Assembly: GCA_002762785.1 (NCBI GenBank)
Contig: PCXY01000004.1
Span: forward strand, 124,001-188,000
DNA length: 64,000 nt
Direction: 5' to 3'
DNA from: Candidatus Woesearchaeota archaeon CG10_big_fil_rev_8_21_14_0_10_45_16
Lineage (GTDB): Archaea > Nanobdellota > Nanobdellia > Woesearchaeales > GW2011-AR9
Shown piece by piece: positions 35,005-43,300 of the stretch (position 1 is its first letter; each line of letters begins with the position of its first letter). A program made the position numbers and the translations under genes. The notes under the pieces are model-generated. The model made no database searches. It worked only from the letters and a program-made list of their open reading frames with translations, and was not told where the DNA came from.

Positions 35005-35547
35005 ATGGCTAATACTGACATAACTCCTGAAGTGATGCAACTGCGGAATCAGGGCTTGACCGATTCTTTGATAATGGAAGAACTGACCCGAAAAGGTTAT
35101 CCGCCGGAACAGGTCCACATAGCTTTGTCTCAATTAGAGTCGCAAGAGATGGCGGAACCGCAGCCAGCTTCTTATCCTGATCCGTTTCAAGGCCAAAGGA
35201 TGGAACAGCCGCAAACTGATGTCTATAGCCGAATGGAAGAGATCGCTGAATCATTGATAGACGAGAAATGGGATCAACTTTTGTCTGAAGTGAAGAAGAT
35301 CGTGGCCTGGAAGGAACAGGTTGAAGACACTCAGCGCCGCCTGTCATCTGATGTAGCCCGGCTGAAAGAGGATTTTAAAGTGTTGCACCAAGGTGTTCTC
35401 GGCAAGCTGGAAGATTACGATGGCCGTATGCAGGAAGTGGGCACGGAACTGAAAGCTGTCGGCAAGGTCTTCAAAGACGTAATCCCTGTGTTCGTCGACA
35501 ATGTCAAAGAGCTGTCGCACATCCGAGATGGCATGAAGAAGAAGTGA
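35005..35547 (+). CDS. Coiled-coil protein with N-terminal UBA/CUE-like helices
   Basis: 180 residues. The first 45 residues (PEVMQLRNQGLTDSLIMEEL...GYPPEQVHIALSQL) form a small three-helix pattern like UBA/CUE-type modules; a Pro/Gln-rich linker and a long coiled coil follow (about 80-175). It is the second gene of a short plus-strand unit with the 125-residue coiled-coil gene. A similar C-terminal helical pattern recurs in the membrane protein at 49153. The function is unknown; association with the secretion ATPase is positional. Confidence 0.65.
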   Translation: MANTDITPEVMQLRNQGLTDSLIMEELTRKGYPPEQVHIALSQLESQEMAEPQPASYPDPFQGQRMEQPQTDVYSRMEEIAESLIDEKWDQLLSEVKKIVAWKEQVEDTQRRLSSDVARLKEDFKVLHQGVLGKLEDYDGRMQEVGTELKAVGKVFKDVIPVFVDNVKELSHIRDGMKKK

Positions 35548-35681
35548 AGGTTTTTGTGATCAGTTTTTATCTAATTTCTTTAGTTTTGTGAACTCTCAAA
35601 TTTCAAGACTATATGTGATACATATTAATACTCAAAATTGGGTCATATTTTGACAAAAAAAAGAATCTATTGATGACGCAA

Positions 35682-36245
35682 CTACTTCTCACCGGCCGTC
35701 AACAAAGCCACTGTAAACACAGCTATGGTGAACAAGATCACCAGTCCTAGTACCTTCGGATTGAACAAAGTAGCCTGGATGTTCTGGTCGAAATTCTGAG
35801 AAGCGACGCTGCCGTCAGCCGCTGCAACCTGTTCGCCGTCGGTGAAAGCAGCTTCTGTAAATCTCTGTCCTAACACGGTTCCCAGTCCAGCGATGATGAT
35901 GACGATGCTGATGGCGATGATGACCCAGCCGATGGCTTTATCGCCTTGCATATAGCTGAAGATGCTCTCTTCACTGGCACCGAAGACTCGGAAGATCAAC
36001 AGCATCAGGATAAAGAAGATGATGGCTATGGTAAACCAGGGGATGGTGAAGTTGATGATGTCGATTATGTCTCTGGACAGCAACACCATGAAACCGACCA
36101 TAATTGCGATGATCGAATTGATGCCGATACTTTCGCCGATCGGTTTGTATTTTTGTAATATGGCGAAAGTTATGGCAAAGACAAAAATAACTGGGAAAAT
36201 GACGTCGAACGCCTGCAGTAATCCCACATCTAAGACAGTTGCCAT
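35682..36245 (-). CDS. Membrane protein, tandem paralogue 3
   Basis: 187 residues from the ATG at 36245, with about four to five membrane helices. The opening FDVIFPVIFVFAITFAILQKYKPIG is homologous to the same region of the two genes upstream. Central helices resemble those of the siblings (IIAIMVGFMVLLSRDIIDIIN). It follows the second copy with a one-base gap, so all three are one operon. The function is unknown. Confidence 0.8.
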   Translation of the reverse strand: MATVLDVGLLQAFDVIFPVIFVFAITFAILQKYKPIGESIGINSIIAIMVGFMVLLSRDIIDIINFTIPWFTIAIIFFILMLLIFRVFGASEESIFSYMQGDKAIGWVIIAISIVIIIAGLGTVLGQRFTEAAFTDGEQVAAADGSVASQNFDQNIQATLFNPKVLGLVILFTIAVFTVALLTAGEK

Positions 36246-36246
36246 C

Positions 36247-36822
36247 TTATTTTCTCTCAAATAATGAACCGAAGGCTTTGCCAGCTTCTTTCAGGACTTT
36301 TACTCCTGATCCCTCGCCAGGTTCTTTGGTTATGAACCAGACTACAACCCCAAATACCAGGATGATGATGACCAGTTCCGTCGTCTCAGCAGTCCACCAG
36401 TTCCAGAGGTCATATGGTCCTCTCCACAAATCAAGAGCTGAGCCGAAGATGTATAAGACAAAGCCGATAGCCGCAACCGCGATCAAAGGAGCCGCTCCCC
36501 TCGCAAAAGTGGTGCTGAATATACCTAACAGCAACAATAACATGATGGCGGCGACAGCGACAAGAGAGATGCTTGGCAGGGCTTCATTGATGACTGCTAC
36601 CGGATCGAAGCCGCCAGGGTAATTGCCAGTGATATGGGGGACGACGAATAGTAATCCTAACACTAACGCGATGATCACGTTAAAGTTTTTCCGATCTCCT
36701 AGAATCTTGGTCTTCTGCAGTACTGCGAAGATGATGGTGAACACTAGGATGAATGGGAGAAGAAAATCAAGAACCCCGTACGTCTGAAAGTAATTTACGA
36801 TGCTGGTAAGATCAGTTGCCAT
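36247..36822 (-). CDS. Membrane protein, tandem paralogue 2
   Basis: 191 residues, about five membrane helices. It shares the hallmark LDFLLPFILVFTIIFAVLQKTKILG with its neighbours and the following NVIIALVLGLLFVV helix. GGAGG lies eight to nine bases before the ATG. A loop with RGPYDLWNWW is specific to this copy. The three paralogues probably form a hetero-oligomeric membrane complex, given separate conservation of each in one operon; that is inference. Confidence 0.8.
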   Translation of the reverse strand: MATDLTSIVNYFQTYGVLDFLLPFILVFTIIFAVLQKTKILGDRKNFNVIIALVLGLLFVVPHITGNYPGGFDPVAVINEALPSISLVAVAAIMLLLLLGIFSTTFARGAAPLIAVAAIGFVLYIFGSALDLWRGPYDLWNWWTAETTELVIIILVFGVVVWFITKEPGEGSGVKVLKEAGKAFGSLFERK

Positions 36823-36852
36823 TATATATGCCTCCTTTTATTAGCTGAACCC

Positions 36853-37395
36853 TCATTTTGCTGCTGCGCTGGGTTTTTTTTCCCAGGTTATAAACACGAT
36901 AAAACCGACGATAACCAAGATGAACAAGATTGGGGCCAGGGTCTCTTCCACAAATAGTCCCAAAACGTACTGAAGCCAATCTAAAGCGTTAAGGAAAATG
37001 ACGATGATGCCGATGAACATGATCCAGATGAACGTTGTCGTCCAGCCGGGGAAATCTTTCAAGGTGAACTCTTTATCGCCGAAGAATACTCCGACCAACA
37101 ATAAGAAGCAGACGGCTAGGATCAAGAGTAAGACGATATTGGCCAGCACTTCATTGATGACTCCGACCAGTTGAGTGGAAGCGATGACTAGAAAAGCGAT
37201 GATGATGGCCACCATACTGTTTAAGTTTTTCTTGGTAAGCTCATGGCCGCCAGTCCTCTCCACGCCAAGGATCTTTGTCTTTTCCAGGATGGCGAAGACG
37301 ATAGTGAAGACTAGTAAGAACGGAAGGAGGACGTCATAGACGCCAAACTCACCTAAAAAGTCTACTACGCCGCGGAAAAGTGTTTCTTCAACCAT
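36853..37395 (-). CDS. Membrane protein, tandem paralogue 1
   Basis: 180 residues, about five membrane helices. Hallmark YDVLLPFLLVFTIVFAILEKTKILG followed by NLNSMVAIIIAFLVIAS. It is the first gene of the three-paralogue operon and ends in a short basic tail (EKKPSAAAK). Location near the secretion ATPase suggests a membrane platform role, but the proteins are much smaller than FlaJ/TadC and lack a visible T2SSF domain. Confidence 0.8.
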   Translation of the reverse strand: MVEETLFRGVVDFLGEFGVYDVLLPFLLVFTIVFAILEKTKILGVERTGGHELTKKNLNSMVAIIIAFLVIASTQLVGVINEVLANIVLLLILAVCFLLLVGVFFGDKEFTLKDFPGWTTTFIWIMFIGIIVIFLNALDWLQYVLGLFVEETLAPILFILVIVGFIVFITWEKKPSAAAK

Positions 37396-37477
37396 CTACA
37401 TCTGCCTCGTTTTATAGCCAGAATTAAAGCTGGTTAGTATATAAATGTTACGGAAGGCCAAGTTTGTAGCGGAAGTC

Positions 37478-37978
37478 TCACTTTAAGACTGCATAATGTA
37501 ATTGCACCGTATTTTGGGATATGCTTTTGGTTCCCAGCAATTCCAGCTTTGCATCGAGATCGTCCTCAGAAAATAATCTGATCCCTTTCCCGAAGATCAG
37601 CGGTTCGATGTCAAGATAGATCTCATCGACGAGTTTTTCTTTTAGGAATGATGAATTGAGCTTTCCTCCTCCAGCCACCAGGGCAGTTTCATATTTTTCT
37701 TTTTTCAACATTCTCAGCGCTTCTTTTGGAGAACCGACGGTCGTCACACCTGGACCGAGACTTTTACTAGAGACTATGACCATGAACGGATTTCCGATTT
37801 TGCTGAATTCATCATTCTCTTTCATGGCTTCATAGGTCTTTCGGCCGATGACCAGGTTCCTGGCGCTCTTGACCATCTTAGAAAAGTTCTGCCATTCTTC
37901 TTTAGACCAGGGGGTCTCTCCGTCTTCTCTGGCTATATACCCGTTTACGGTTGCGGCCATGTACAATATCACTTTCAT
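37478..37978 (-). CDS. Dihydrofolate reductase/RibD C-terminal family reductase
   Basis: 166 residues. MKVILYMAATVNGYIAREDGETPW, LVIGRKTYEAM and ALVAGGGKLNSSFLKEKLVDEIYLDIEPLIFGKG are typical of the DHFR-like RibD C-terminal family. These NADPH-dependent reductases act in folate or riboflavin metabolism; classical FolA identity is uncertain. The gene is monocistronic and divergent from the surface protein at 38062. Confidence 0.88.
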   Translation of the reverse strand: MKVILYMAATVNGYIAREDGETPWSKEEWQNFSKMVKSARNLVIGRKTYEAMKENDEFSKIGNPFMVIVSSKSLGPGVTTVGSPKEALRMLKKEKYETALVAGGGKLNSSFLKEKLVDEIYLDIEPLIFGKGIRLFSEDDLDAKLELLGTKSISQNTVQLHYAVLK

Positions 37979-38061
37979 GTTTTTGGAGAAATAATCTAAG
38001 TTTATTAATGTTTACTGGCGAAGCGAAGGGTTTAAATACTAGTGTGATTTATTTTTTTCCG

Positions 38062-39495
38062 ATGAGGTGGGTAAAAGTGAGGTGGGTTTCCTGGATTGTT
38101 TTAGCAGTCTTGATTCTAGCAGTTTCTGTAGCAGCAGATTCGACTGTTACTTTAAAGCCGATTGATGATCAAATAAAGCCTTCTGAAACTGCAACTTACT
38201 CACTGTCAATAACTAATACTGAGAGTTTGAAGCAAAGATATACTACTTATTCTTTGCAATCTGGTCAAGGTTGGATTGTTGATACTAAACCATTAAAAGA
38301 TAAAATCATCGAGTTAGCTGGTGGTCAGTCATATACCACAACTCTTCAAGTAAGGCCTTTAGAGAATATGGCTCCTGGGATATATTATTTAGATCTGAGT
38401 GTGGAAAGTGATCTTGGCGAAAAGCATAGAGAAAATATTAAAGTATATCTAAGTCCAGAACAACCTTTTGATTATTTGCCTTCCATAACTGCTAAAGTGG
38501 ATATGGATGAACGTATAGTTCCGGGGCAACCTTTGTCAATCAAATTATTTTTAGATAACAAAAATCCTTTGGATCTTAAAAATCTGGTAATTAAGTTGCA
38601 AAGTGATATCTCGGAGTTTTCTAAAGAAGTTATGGTTGATTTACCTCCATTACAACAGAAAACTGTCGAGTTTACGGTGATGCCGGATCAGTTCCAGCAG
38701 CCGAAAGACTATTTTTTGTTTTTCGTCTTTGAGCGTAATGACCAGGTTGTAAAGATTGTCGAAAAGCGGGTAGAGGTACAAGAGATTATCACTCCTTTTG
38801 AAAAGAGTGAAGAGACCCAGAGCGATTTCCTCCGTACTTTTGTCGCGCTCAATATCCATAACGGGGGCAACGTAAAGAATACGCAGACCGTAGTGATTCC
38901 GGTCTCGTTATGGCAGTCGTTGTTCTCTCATGGCGATGATCTGTTGAAGATGAAGATTGACAGCCAGCGCTACCTGTCCTGGGAAGAATCATTATCTCCT
39001 GACGAATCGGTTGTCGTCTATTATACAACTAGTTACCGGTCTTTATTATATCTGTTGATAGCTTTAGTCATCTTCCTCAGCTTTTACTTTTATGTGCAAT
39101 CCCCGATCACTGTCAGCAAGTCGGCCGTCACTACCAAGAGCGATGAAGACGGGGCCTTGTCAGAGATCAAGATCACTATCGAAGTTCGCAACAAGACCAA
39201 GAAGCCGATCAAGAATGTTGATATTACAGATATGGTTCCGGCTATCGCTAATGTTAAGAAAAGCCTGGAGCTTGGAACTTTGAAACCTCAAGAAGTCAAG
39301 CATTCATTACAGGGGACGAAAGTGAAATGGTCCCTGGCGGAGATCGATGGTCACGAGCATCGCCTGATCACCTACAAGGTGCGGGCCAAATTGAATATTG
39401 TGGGGATGTTCAGCCTGCCTCGCGCGGTCGTTGAGTTTGGGGAGAAAAAAAGGAAGAGTAAAGCGTACTCTAATATCTTCCGTCTACATTCCTGA
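38062..39495 (+). CDS. Surface protein with Ig-like domains, one transmembrane helix and a cytoplasmic DUF11-like domain
   Basis: 477 residues from the ATG at 38062, 26-30 bases after TTTAAATA, suggesting a leaderless mRNA. A signal segment (VSWIVLAVLILAVSVAA) precedes two beta-sandwich domains of the NEW3/CARDB kind (DQIKPSETATYSLSITN; later DNKNPLDLKNLVIKL). A helix (SLLYLLIALVIFLSFYFYV) follows, then a C-terminal beta domain (ITIEVRNKTKKPIKNVDITDMVP). The first 600 bases are noticeably AT-richer than the rest. Function: envelope structure or adhesion, not more precise. Confidence 0.75.
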   Translation: MRWVKVRWVSWIVLAVLILAVSVAADSTVTLKPIDDQIKPSETATYSLSITNTESLKQRYTTYSLQSGQGWIVDTKPLKDKIIELAGGQSYTTTLQVRPLENMAPGIYYLDLSVESDLGEKHRENIKVYLSPEQPFDYLPSITAKVDMDERIVPGQPLSIKLFLDNKNPLDLKNLVIKLQSDISEFSKEVMVDLPPLQQKTVEFTVMPDQFQQPKDYFLFFVFERNDQVVKIVEKRVEVQEIITPFEKSEETQSDFLRTFVALNIHNGGNVKNTQTVVIPVSLWQSLFSHGDDLLKMKIDSQRYLSWEESLSPDESVVVYYTTSYRSLLYLLIALVIFLSFYFYVQSPITVSKSAVTTKSDEDGALSEIKITIEVRNKTKKPIKNVDITDMVPAIANVKKSLELGTLKPQEVKHSLQGTKVKWSLAEIDGHEHRLITYKVRAKLNIVGMFSLPRAVVEFGEKKRKSKAYSNIFRLHS

Positions 39496-39520
39496 AACCT
39501 AGCGATTTAAGTATAAAAAG

Positions 39521-39530
39521 ATTTATATAC
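39521..39530 (+). promoter_or_regulatory. TATA box of sepF
   Basis: ATTTATATAC, 48-57 bases before the ATG at 39578. The predicted leader of about 25-30 bases contains purine-rich GGAGAGAGGG. Confidence 0.5.
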
Positions 39531-39577
39531 AAGGAGGCGAATTATCTTTACAGGAGAAACGGAGAGAGGGTGTTAAC

Positions 39578-39964
39578 ATGAAGGACTTTTTTTTACAATT
39601 GAAAGAAAAATTCGCTCGACCGGTAGAGGAAGAGATGGATGAGCCGCAAGGCGATGATTATGTCGAACTAAATTCACCTGCACCGCGGGAAGAGAAGTCA
39701 CGTGTCCTAGTGCGTCCTTTTGTGATGGAAGACTTTGAGGATATCAAGCAAGTTTTAGATGTCCTTCGTGAGGGTCACACCATCGCTCTGGTCAATATCA
39801 AGCCATTGAAAGATAAAGACATAGTGGAGTTGAAGCGGGCAATCTCTAAGCTGCGGAAAACCTGCGAGGCTATCGACGGCGACATCGCCGGCTTTGGTGA
39901 AGATTATGTGGTGGCGGTTCCTTACTTCGCTAGAATCCATCGGAACACGCTGACTGAAGAATAA
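39578..39964 (+). CDS. sepF: Cell division protein SepF
   Basis: 128 residues. The N-terminal amphipathic helix (MKDFFLQLKEKFARP) is the membrane-binding segment, then an acidic linker, then the SepF fold (VLVRPFVMEDFEDIKQVLDVLREGHTIALVNIKPL...KRAISKLRKTCEAIDGDIAGFGEDYVVAVP). Archaeal SepF anchors FtsZ to the membrane; ftsZ is present 14 kb downstream. The gene is monocistronic and followed by T-rich sequence that probably terminates it. Confidence 0.93.
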   Translation: MKDFFLQLKEKFARPVEEEMDEPQGDDYVELNSPAPREEKSRVLVRPFVMEDFEDIKQVLDVLREGHTIALVNIKPLKDKDIVELKRAISKLRKTCEAIDGDIAGFGEDYVVAVPYFARIHRNTLTEE

Positions 39965-40045
39965 GTTTTTATTATCTCTTTTCTTTGTTGTTATGTTTAT
40001 TTTCTTTATAGCAAACTTTAAATAAGGGGTCTTTTCTTTCTAATC

Positions 40046-40064
40046 CTAATGTCATGGTCGCATA
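40046..40064 (+). repeat. Partial copy of the 5' end of the tRNA-Ser gene
   Basis: CTAATGTCATGGTCGCATA matches 17 of 19 bases of 40103-40121, which spans five bases upstream and the first 14 bases of the tRNA. Both mismatches are transitions in the acceptor stem that still allow G-U pairing with the tRNA 3' strand. Confidence 0.6.
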
Positions 40065-40107
40065 CTCGACGAGATCGTTGTCCCGTCGGTCGCGCCTCGT
40101 GTCTAAT

Positions 40108-40229
40108 GCCACGGTCGCATAATCTGGTATTGCGCAGGATTGCTAGGGGCTGAATCTGTCCTTCAGATCTCCCGTAATACCAAACATCCTGTCCCTTTGG
40201 GATCGCCGGTTCAAATCCGGTCCGTGGCG
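40108..40229 (+). tRNA. tRNA-Ser(GCU) with an intron in the anticodon loop
   Basis: Acceptor stem GCCACGG (40108-40114) pairs fully with CCGTGGC (40222-40228); G73 at 40229 is the serine discriminator. D-loop has GG. The anticodon stem CAGGA (40135-40139) pairs with TCCTG (40187-40191) after removal of about 40 bases. Joining TTGCTA and A gives anticodon GCT. A long variable arm TCCC-TTT-GGGA (40192-40202) makes it type II, and the T arm GCCGG-TTCAAAT-CCGGT is intact. CCA is not encoded. The endA gene at 18271 would splice it. Confidence 0.88.
40146..40185 (+). other. tRNA-Ser intron
   Basis: Approximately 40 bases inserted after position 37. It contains a hairpin CTGAA...TTCAG with GGG/CCC flanks. 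The exact junctions are set by analogy with archaeal introns at 37/38; I could not fit a textbook bulge-helix-bulge, so a relaxed motif is likely. Confidence 0.65.
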
Positions 40230-40275
40230 TAGCTTAGCAAGCCCGGGCTGGTACAGAAATCTCTGATTTCTCGCA

Positions 40276-40287
40276 CCGGTCCGTGGC
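40276..40287 (+). repeat. Partial copy of the 3' end of the tRNA-Ser gene
   Basis: CCGGTCCGTGGC is identical to 40217-40228, the T-stem 3' strand plus acceptor 3' strand of the tRNA, displaced by 59 bases. A preceding hairpin AGAAATC-TCT-GATTTCT occupies 40255-40271. Confidence 0.6.
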
Positions 40288-40311
40288 ACTTTTCTTTTTT
40301 CTTCGAAGATA

Positions 40312-40321
40312 AATATATAAA
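40312..40321 (+). promoter_or_regulatory. TATA box of the 969-residue surface protein gene
   Basis: AATATATAAA, 29-38 bases before the ATG at 40350, one of three similar promoters (see 43267 and 45142) that each drive one of the proteins with the shared C-terminal module. Confidence 0.6.
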
Positions 40322-40349
40322 CAAAAAAACTCTCCTTCTTTCTAAAAAG

Positions 40350-43259
40350 ATGGATAGACACAAGACTTGGCTGTTAGTGGGTATAGCTGTAGCCTTGCTT
40401 GGCATCGTTATCTTAGTCTTCTTTTCACAGGGAACAACATCTGGGCAGGCAGTATTGCAACCAGGGGAATTGGTCTCCTGTTCTTTTGAGGGGAATTCTC
40501 TTTGTGAAGGTGTGGTTCTAAGGGGTTATGGAGAAGTCCAGCCTGTCGTCGGTAAACAAGGAAGCGCTATCCATCTTTCAGACAGGGGTTATGCGACTGG
40601 TCCTTCCAGTATCTTCGGGACCGATCCAGGGAAACCAGATCATTATGAATTTCCTGATCAGGGGGCTGTCGAGTTTTGGTACAAACCAGATCCTGGCGCT
40701 GTCGGCGACCTATTTACTACTCAGCCGGTCTCAAATATCGATACTTTGAGGATCCGTTATGTGCACGATCGTCTGGTGGTCGCTCTTTACAGCGACACTG
40801 AACAGCCTTATCTGATGACTCAAGTATCGGAAGACATCATCTTTAAGCCTGGAAGATGGTATCATCTCGCTTTCAGTTGGAGAAGAAACGCGCCCGGTAT
40901 TCCTGACGAGCTGCATCTCTTTATCGACGGCAGGGAGGCTGTCCTGAAGACGGAGTTCGGAACGCGTGACGCTAAGCTTCTGAGTGATAATTCATTGGCT
41001 GCTACTATTGAACTGGGGCATATCGCCAAACTGCCTAAGCAGATGTACAAAACTTTTACCTTGGGACTTAGCGGCGGCGCAGCAGCAGCAGGAACGTACG
41101 ACGAACTGAAGATCCATGATCGTCTTATCACTTCGTTCTGTCCACTCTGTGGTAATTATCAAAGTCCAGTCATCTACCAGAAGCCGTTGTTCGGTGAAGA
41201 AGGAAAAAATAACCTGGTCTTTCCAACGTCAAAACCGATGACGGACGAGATCATCAACTCTGTAGAGATCAGCGCGGCTCCAGGGGAATTCGAGCCAGCT
41301 TCTTTTACAGTCTATTCACCGAGAGCTTTGTCTTCTGTCTCTGTTACAACGACACCCCTTGTTTCTGGTCAGAATTCCATCCCTTTAAGAAATATTGATG
41401 TACGGGTGGTGAAAGTCTGGAAACAGGCAGGTTATGATCTGGAGAGTTGGTCGGGACAAGCAGGGGGTGTTCCTTCACAGATTCCCTGGGATCAATTTGG
41501 CGTCTTTGACAAGTCTGGTGTTCTGGTGCCGGAGCTTCTAGTCTACAATGATCAAGAAACTTATAAAGATAATTATGACGCGCAAGGTCGTTATATCTCT
41601 CCGAGTATCTCGACTACTTTACAGACAGAAATTCCTGCCGGCACGTCTAAACAGTTCTGGATCACTGTGGAAATTCCTAATAGTACCCCCGCGGGAAATT
41701 ATCAGGGAACACTTAGTCTTACTTCTAGTGGTCAATCAATTAGACAGATTCCATTCACGGTAAGGGTTTTACCGTTTACTTTAGATGAACCTGAACAGAC
41801 AAGGGCGATTTTTTATCGTGCAATATTGTCCCCTGATTTTAGTCGTTTCCCACGTAGATCGGCAAATTATCTGGAAGTTCTGCCGGAACAACAGATGCGT
41901 CAGCAGATGCAGGATATTAAAGACCATGGTTTTAATGCTCTTACTTTGAATACTGGGGGTCAGCCTGAAGCAGAATTACAGAAGACCTTGCAGATGGCTA
42001 AAGAGATTGGTTTTGAGAAAGTTATCCAATCTTGTTACTACCTTGACGCGGATTCTTCTTCAAGTCGTTGTGGTGATTTAGAGATTCAGATTAAATTAAC
42101 TAGGCGGGCTGGCTTTGAACCAATTTTCTTGGGTCCTGACGAGGTAAACAATTTCCCTAATCCGGACAGTTTTAGGGTGGTTTTTGATTATTATCTTCCA
42201 AACATTAAGAGTCAGGGCGCTAAGAGTTTATTCACTTCAAATTATGCAGTGGCTAAATTTTATGGTGATTCTAATAGTGAGATGTATAATCAAGTTTATC
42301 AAGGACAAACAGATCCAATTCGAGTAACGAATCCTGAATTTACTGCCATGCATCCGGATATTGCTGCCATCGCTCTGCCGGTTAAATCAAGTCTTAACAG
42401 AGGTTTTGAGAGATATAATGCGATAATGCAAGGCGCTCCTCGTGATGGTTTTGCGGCTGAGGAATGGTATTACTGGCAGCTTGGTCGTCAATATCCTAAA
42501 CTGACACGTCATAATACTGGCCTGGTCTTATGGCTGACGCAGGCTAGAGGTTTCATACCTTATGTTTATCAACATCTGGCTTCTCCAGGTGTATATACTG
42601 GTCCGCCGTTCGAAGAGTTCAGTTCAACCTATGTTGCGGAAAAAGGCTACCTTCCGCCGCAGATGGCAACGTATCCATCGCAGCAAGGGCCGATACCCAC
42701 CTTAGAGTGGGAAGCCATGCGTGAAGGTATCGATGACTTGAAGTATCTAGTTACTTTGCAGAACCGTCTGGATTCGATCCGTCTAAGTGATTCTGCGTTG
42801 TATGGTCGTGTTACAGCTGAATTAAATCGACAATTAGACCCTTTCAGAAACCTTAATGCCTGGCAGGCTTTGTCAGATGCTGATTACAGGAACCTGCGGG
42901 AGTTTATCATCAGTAAGATCCTCGAGATAGACGCAGCTAATCCTAGAAAAGTAGTTCTTGAATGCAGTCCGTTGAATTTCAATTTCTGCCGGTCTCAGAA
43001 AGAATGTCTGCTTCTGGCTGGCGGCAAATGGGTGCCGGAGTTCGCGTCGTGTACGGCGCAATGTCCTCTTGGGTTTACAGAGACAGCTGGTGTTTGTGAA
43101 AGGCAGCTATTCTTTGGCGAGGAAGAAGGTTCACCACAAAATCTTTGCGTCGATACTTCTGTTCTTTTACAAAGTATCTCGCAGTGGCGGAACGGCCAAT
43201 TAGATACTGCCGATCTTCTCACTTCGATACAGAGGTGGCGCACCCAGGAAAACTGCTGA
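40350..43259 (+). CDS. Surface protein: LamG-like and GH123/DUF4091-like domains with C-terminal WRT module
   Basis: 969 residues. N-terminal membrane segment (TWLLVGIAVALLGIVILVFF) then SGQA (31-34). Residues about 40-260 are a LamG/concanavalin-like domain (FPDQGAVEFWYKPDPGA, GRWYHLAFSW, LHLFIDGREA). Residues about 290-860 resemble GH123-type hydrolases with a DUF4091 end (WEAMREGIDDLKYLVTLQNRL). A Cys-rich GGKWVP segment (about 880-920) follows, then the Cys-bracketed ISQWRN...IQRWRT module (933-969). It probably binds and trims glycans at the surface; catalytic residues were not assigned. Bases 41560-42450 are AT-richer than the flanks. Confidence 0.8.
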   Translation: MDRHKTWLLVGIAVALLGIVILVFFSQGTTSGQAVLQPGELVSCSFEGNSLCEGVVLRGYGEVQPVVGKQGSAIHLSDRGYATGPSSIFGTDPGKPDHYEFPDQGAVEFWYKPDPGAVGDLFTTQPVSNIDTLRIRYVHDRLVVALYSDTEQPYLMTQVSEDIIFKPGRWYHLAFSWRRNAPGIPDELHLFIDGREAVLKTEFGTRDAKLLSDNSLAATIELGHIAKLPKQMYKTFTLGLSGGAAAAGTYDELKIHDRLITSFCPLCGNYQSPVIYQKPLFGEEGKNNLVFPTSKPMTDEIINSVEISAAPGEFEPASFTVYSPRALSSVSVTTTPLVSGQNSIPLRNIDVRVVKVWKQAGYDLESWSGQAGGVPSQIPWDQFGVFDKSGVLVPELLVYNDQETYKDNYDAQGRYISPSISTTLQTEIPAGTSKQFWITVEIPNSTPAGNYQGTLSLTSSGQSIRQIPFTVRVLPFTLDEPEQTRAIFYRAILSPDFSRFPRRSANYLEVLPEQQMRQQMQDIKDHGFNALTLNTGGQPEAELQKTLQMAKEIGFEKVIQSCYYLDADSSSSRCGDLEIQIKLTRRAGFEPIFLGPDEVNNFPNPDSFRVVFDYYLPNIKSQGAKSLFTSNYAVAKFYGDSNSEMYNQVYQGQTDPIRVTNPEFTAMHPDIAAIALPVKSSLNRGFERYNAIMQGAPRDGFAAEEWYYWQLGRQYPKLTRHNTGLVLWLTQARGFIPYVYQHLASPGVYTGPPFEEFSSTYVAEKGYLPPQMATYPSQQGPIPTLEWEAMREGIDDLKYLVTLQNRLDSIRLSDSALYGRVTAELNRQLDPFRNLNAWQALSDADYRNLREFIISKILEIDAANPRKVVLECSPLNFNFCRSQKECLLLAGGKWVPEFASCTAQCPLGFTETAGVCERQLFFGEEEGSPQNLCVDTSVLLQSISQWRNGQLDTADLLTSIQRWRTQENC

Positions 43260-43266
43260 TAGCAAA

Positions 43267-43275
43267 TTATATAAA
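43267..43275 (+). promoter_or_regulatory. TATA box of the 610-residue surface protein gene
   Basis: TTATATAAA, 26-34 bases before the ATG at 43301, lying a few bases after the previous stop. The block AGCAAAYTATATAAA is shared with the promoter at 45142. Confidence 0.6.
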
Positions 43276-43300
43276 CTAAAAATATTTGTTAAATTAAAAG

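Noticed and set aside
40146-40148. Reading the anticodon as CTA (suppressor tRNA)
   Set aside because: A seven-base loop with the CAGGA/TCCTG stem places GCT at 34-36; the type II variable arm and G73 agree with serine.
40051-40287. A second, split tRNA made of the outer 5' and 3' fragments
   Set aside because: The outer 3' fragment lacks a TTCRA-type T-loop and no anticodon arm can be built, so a functional trans-spliced tRNA is not supported.
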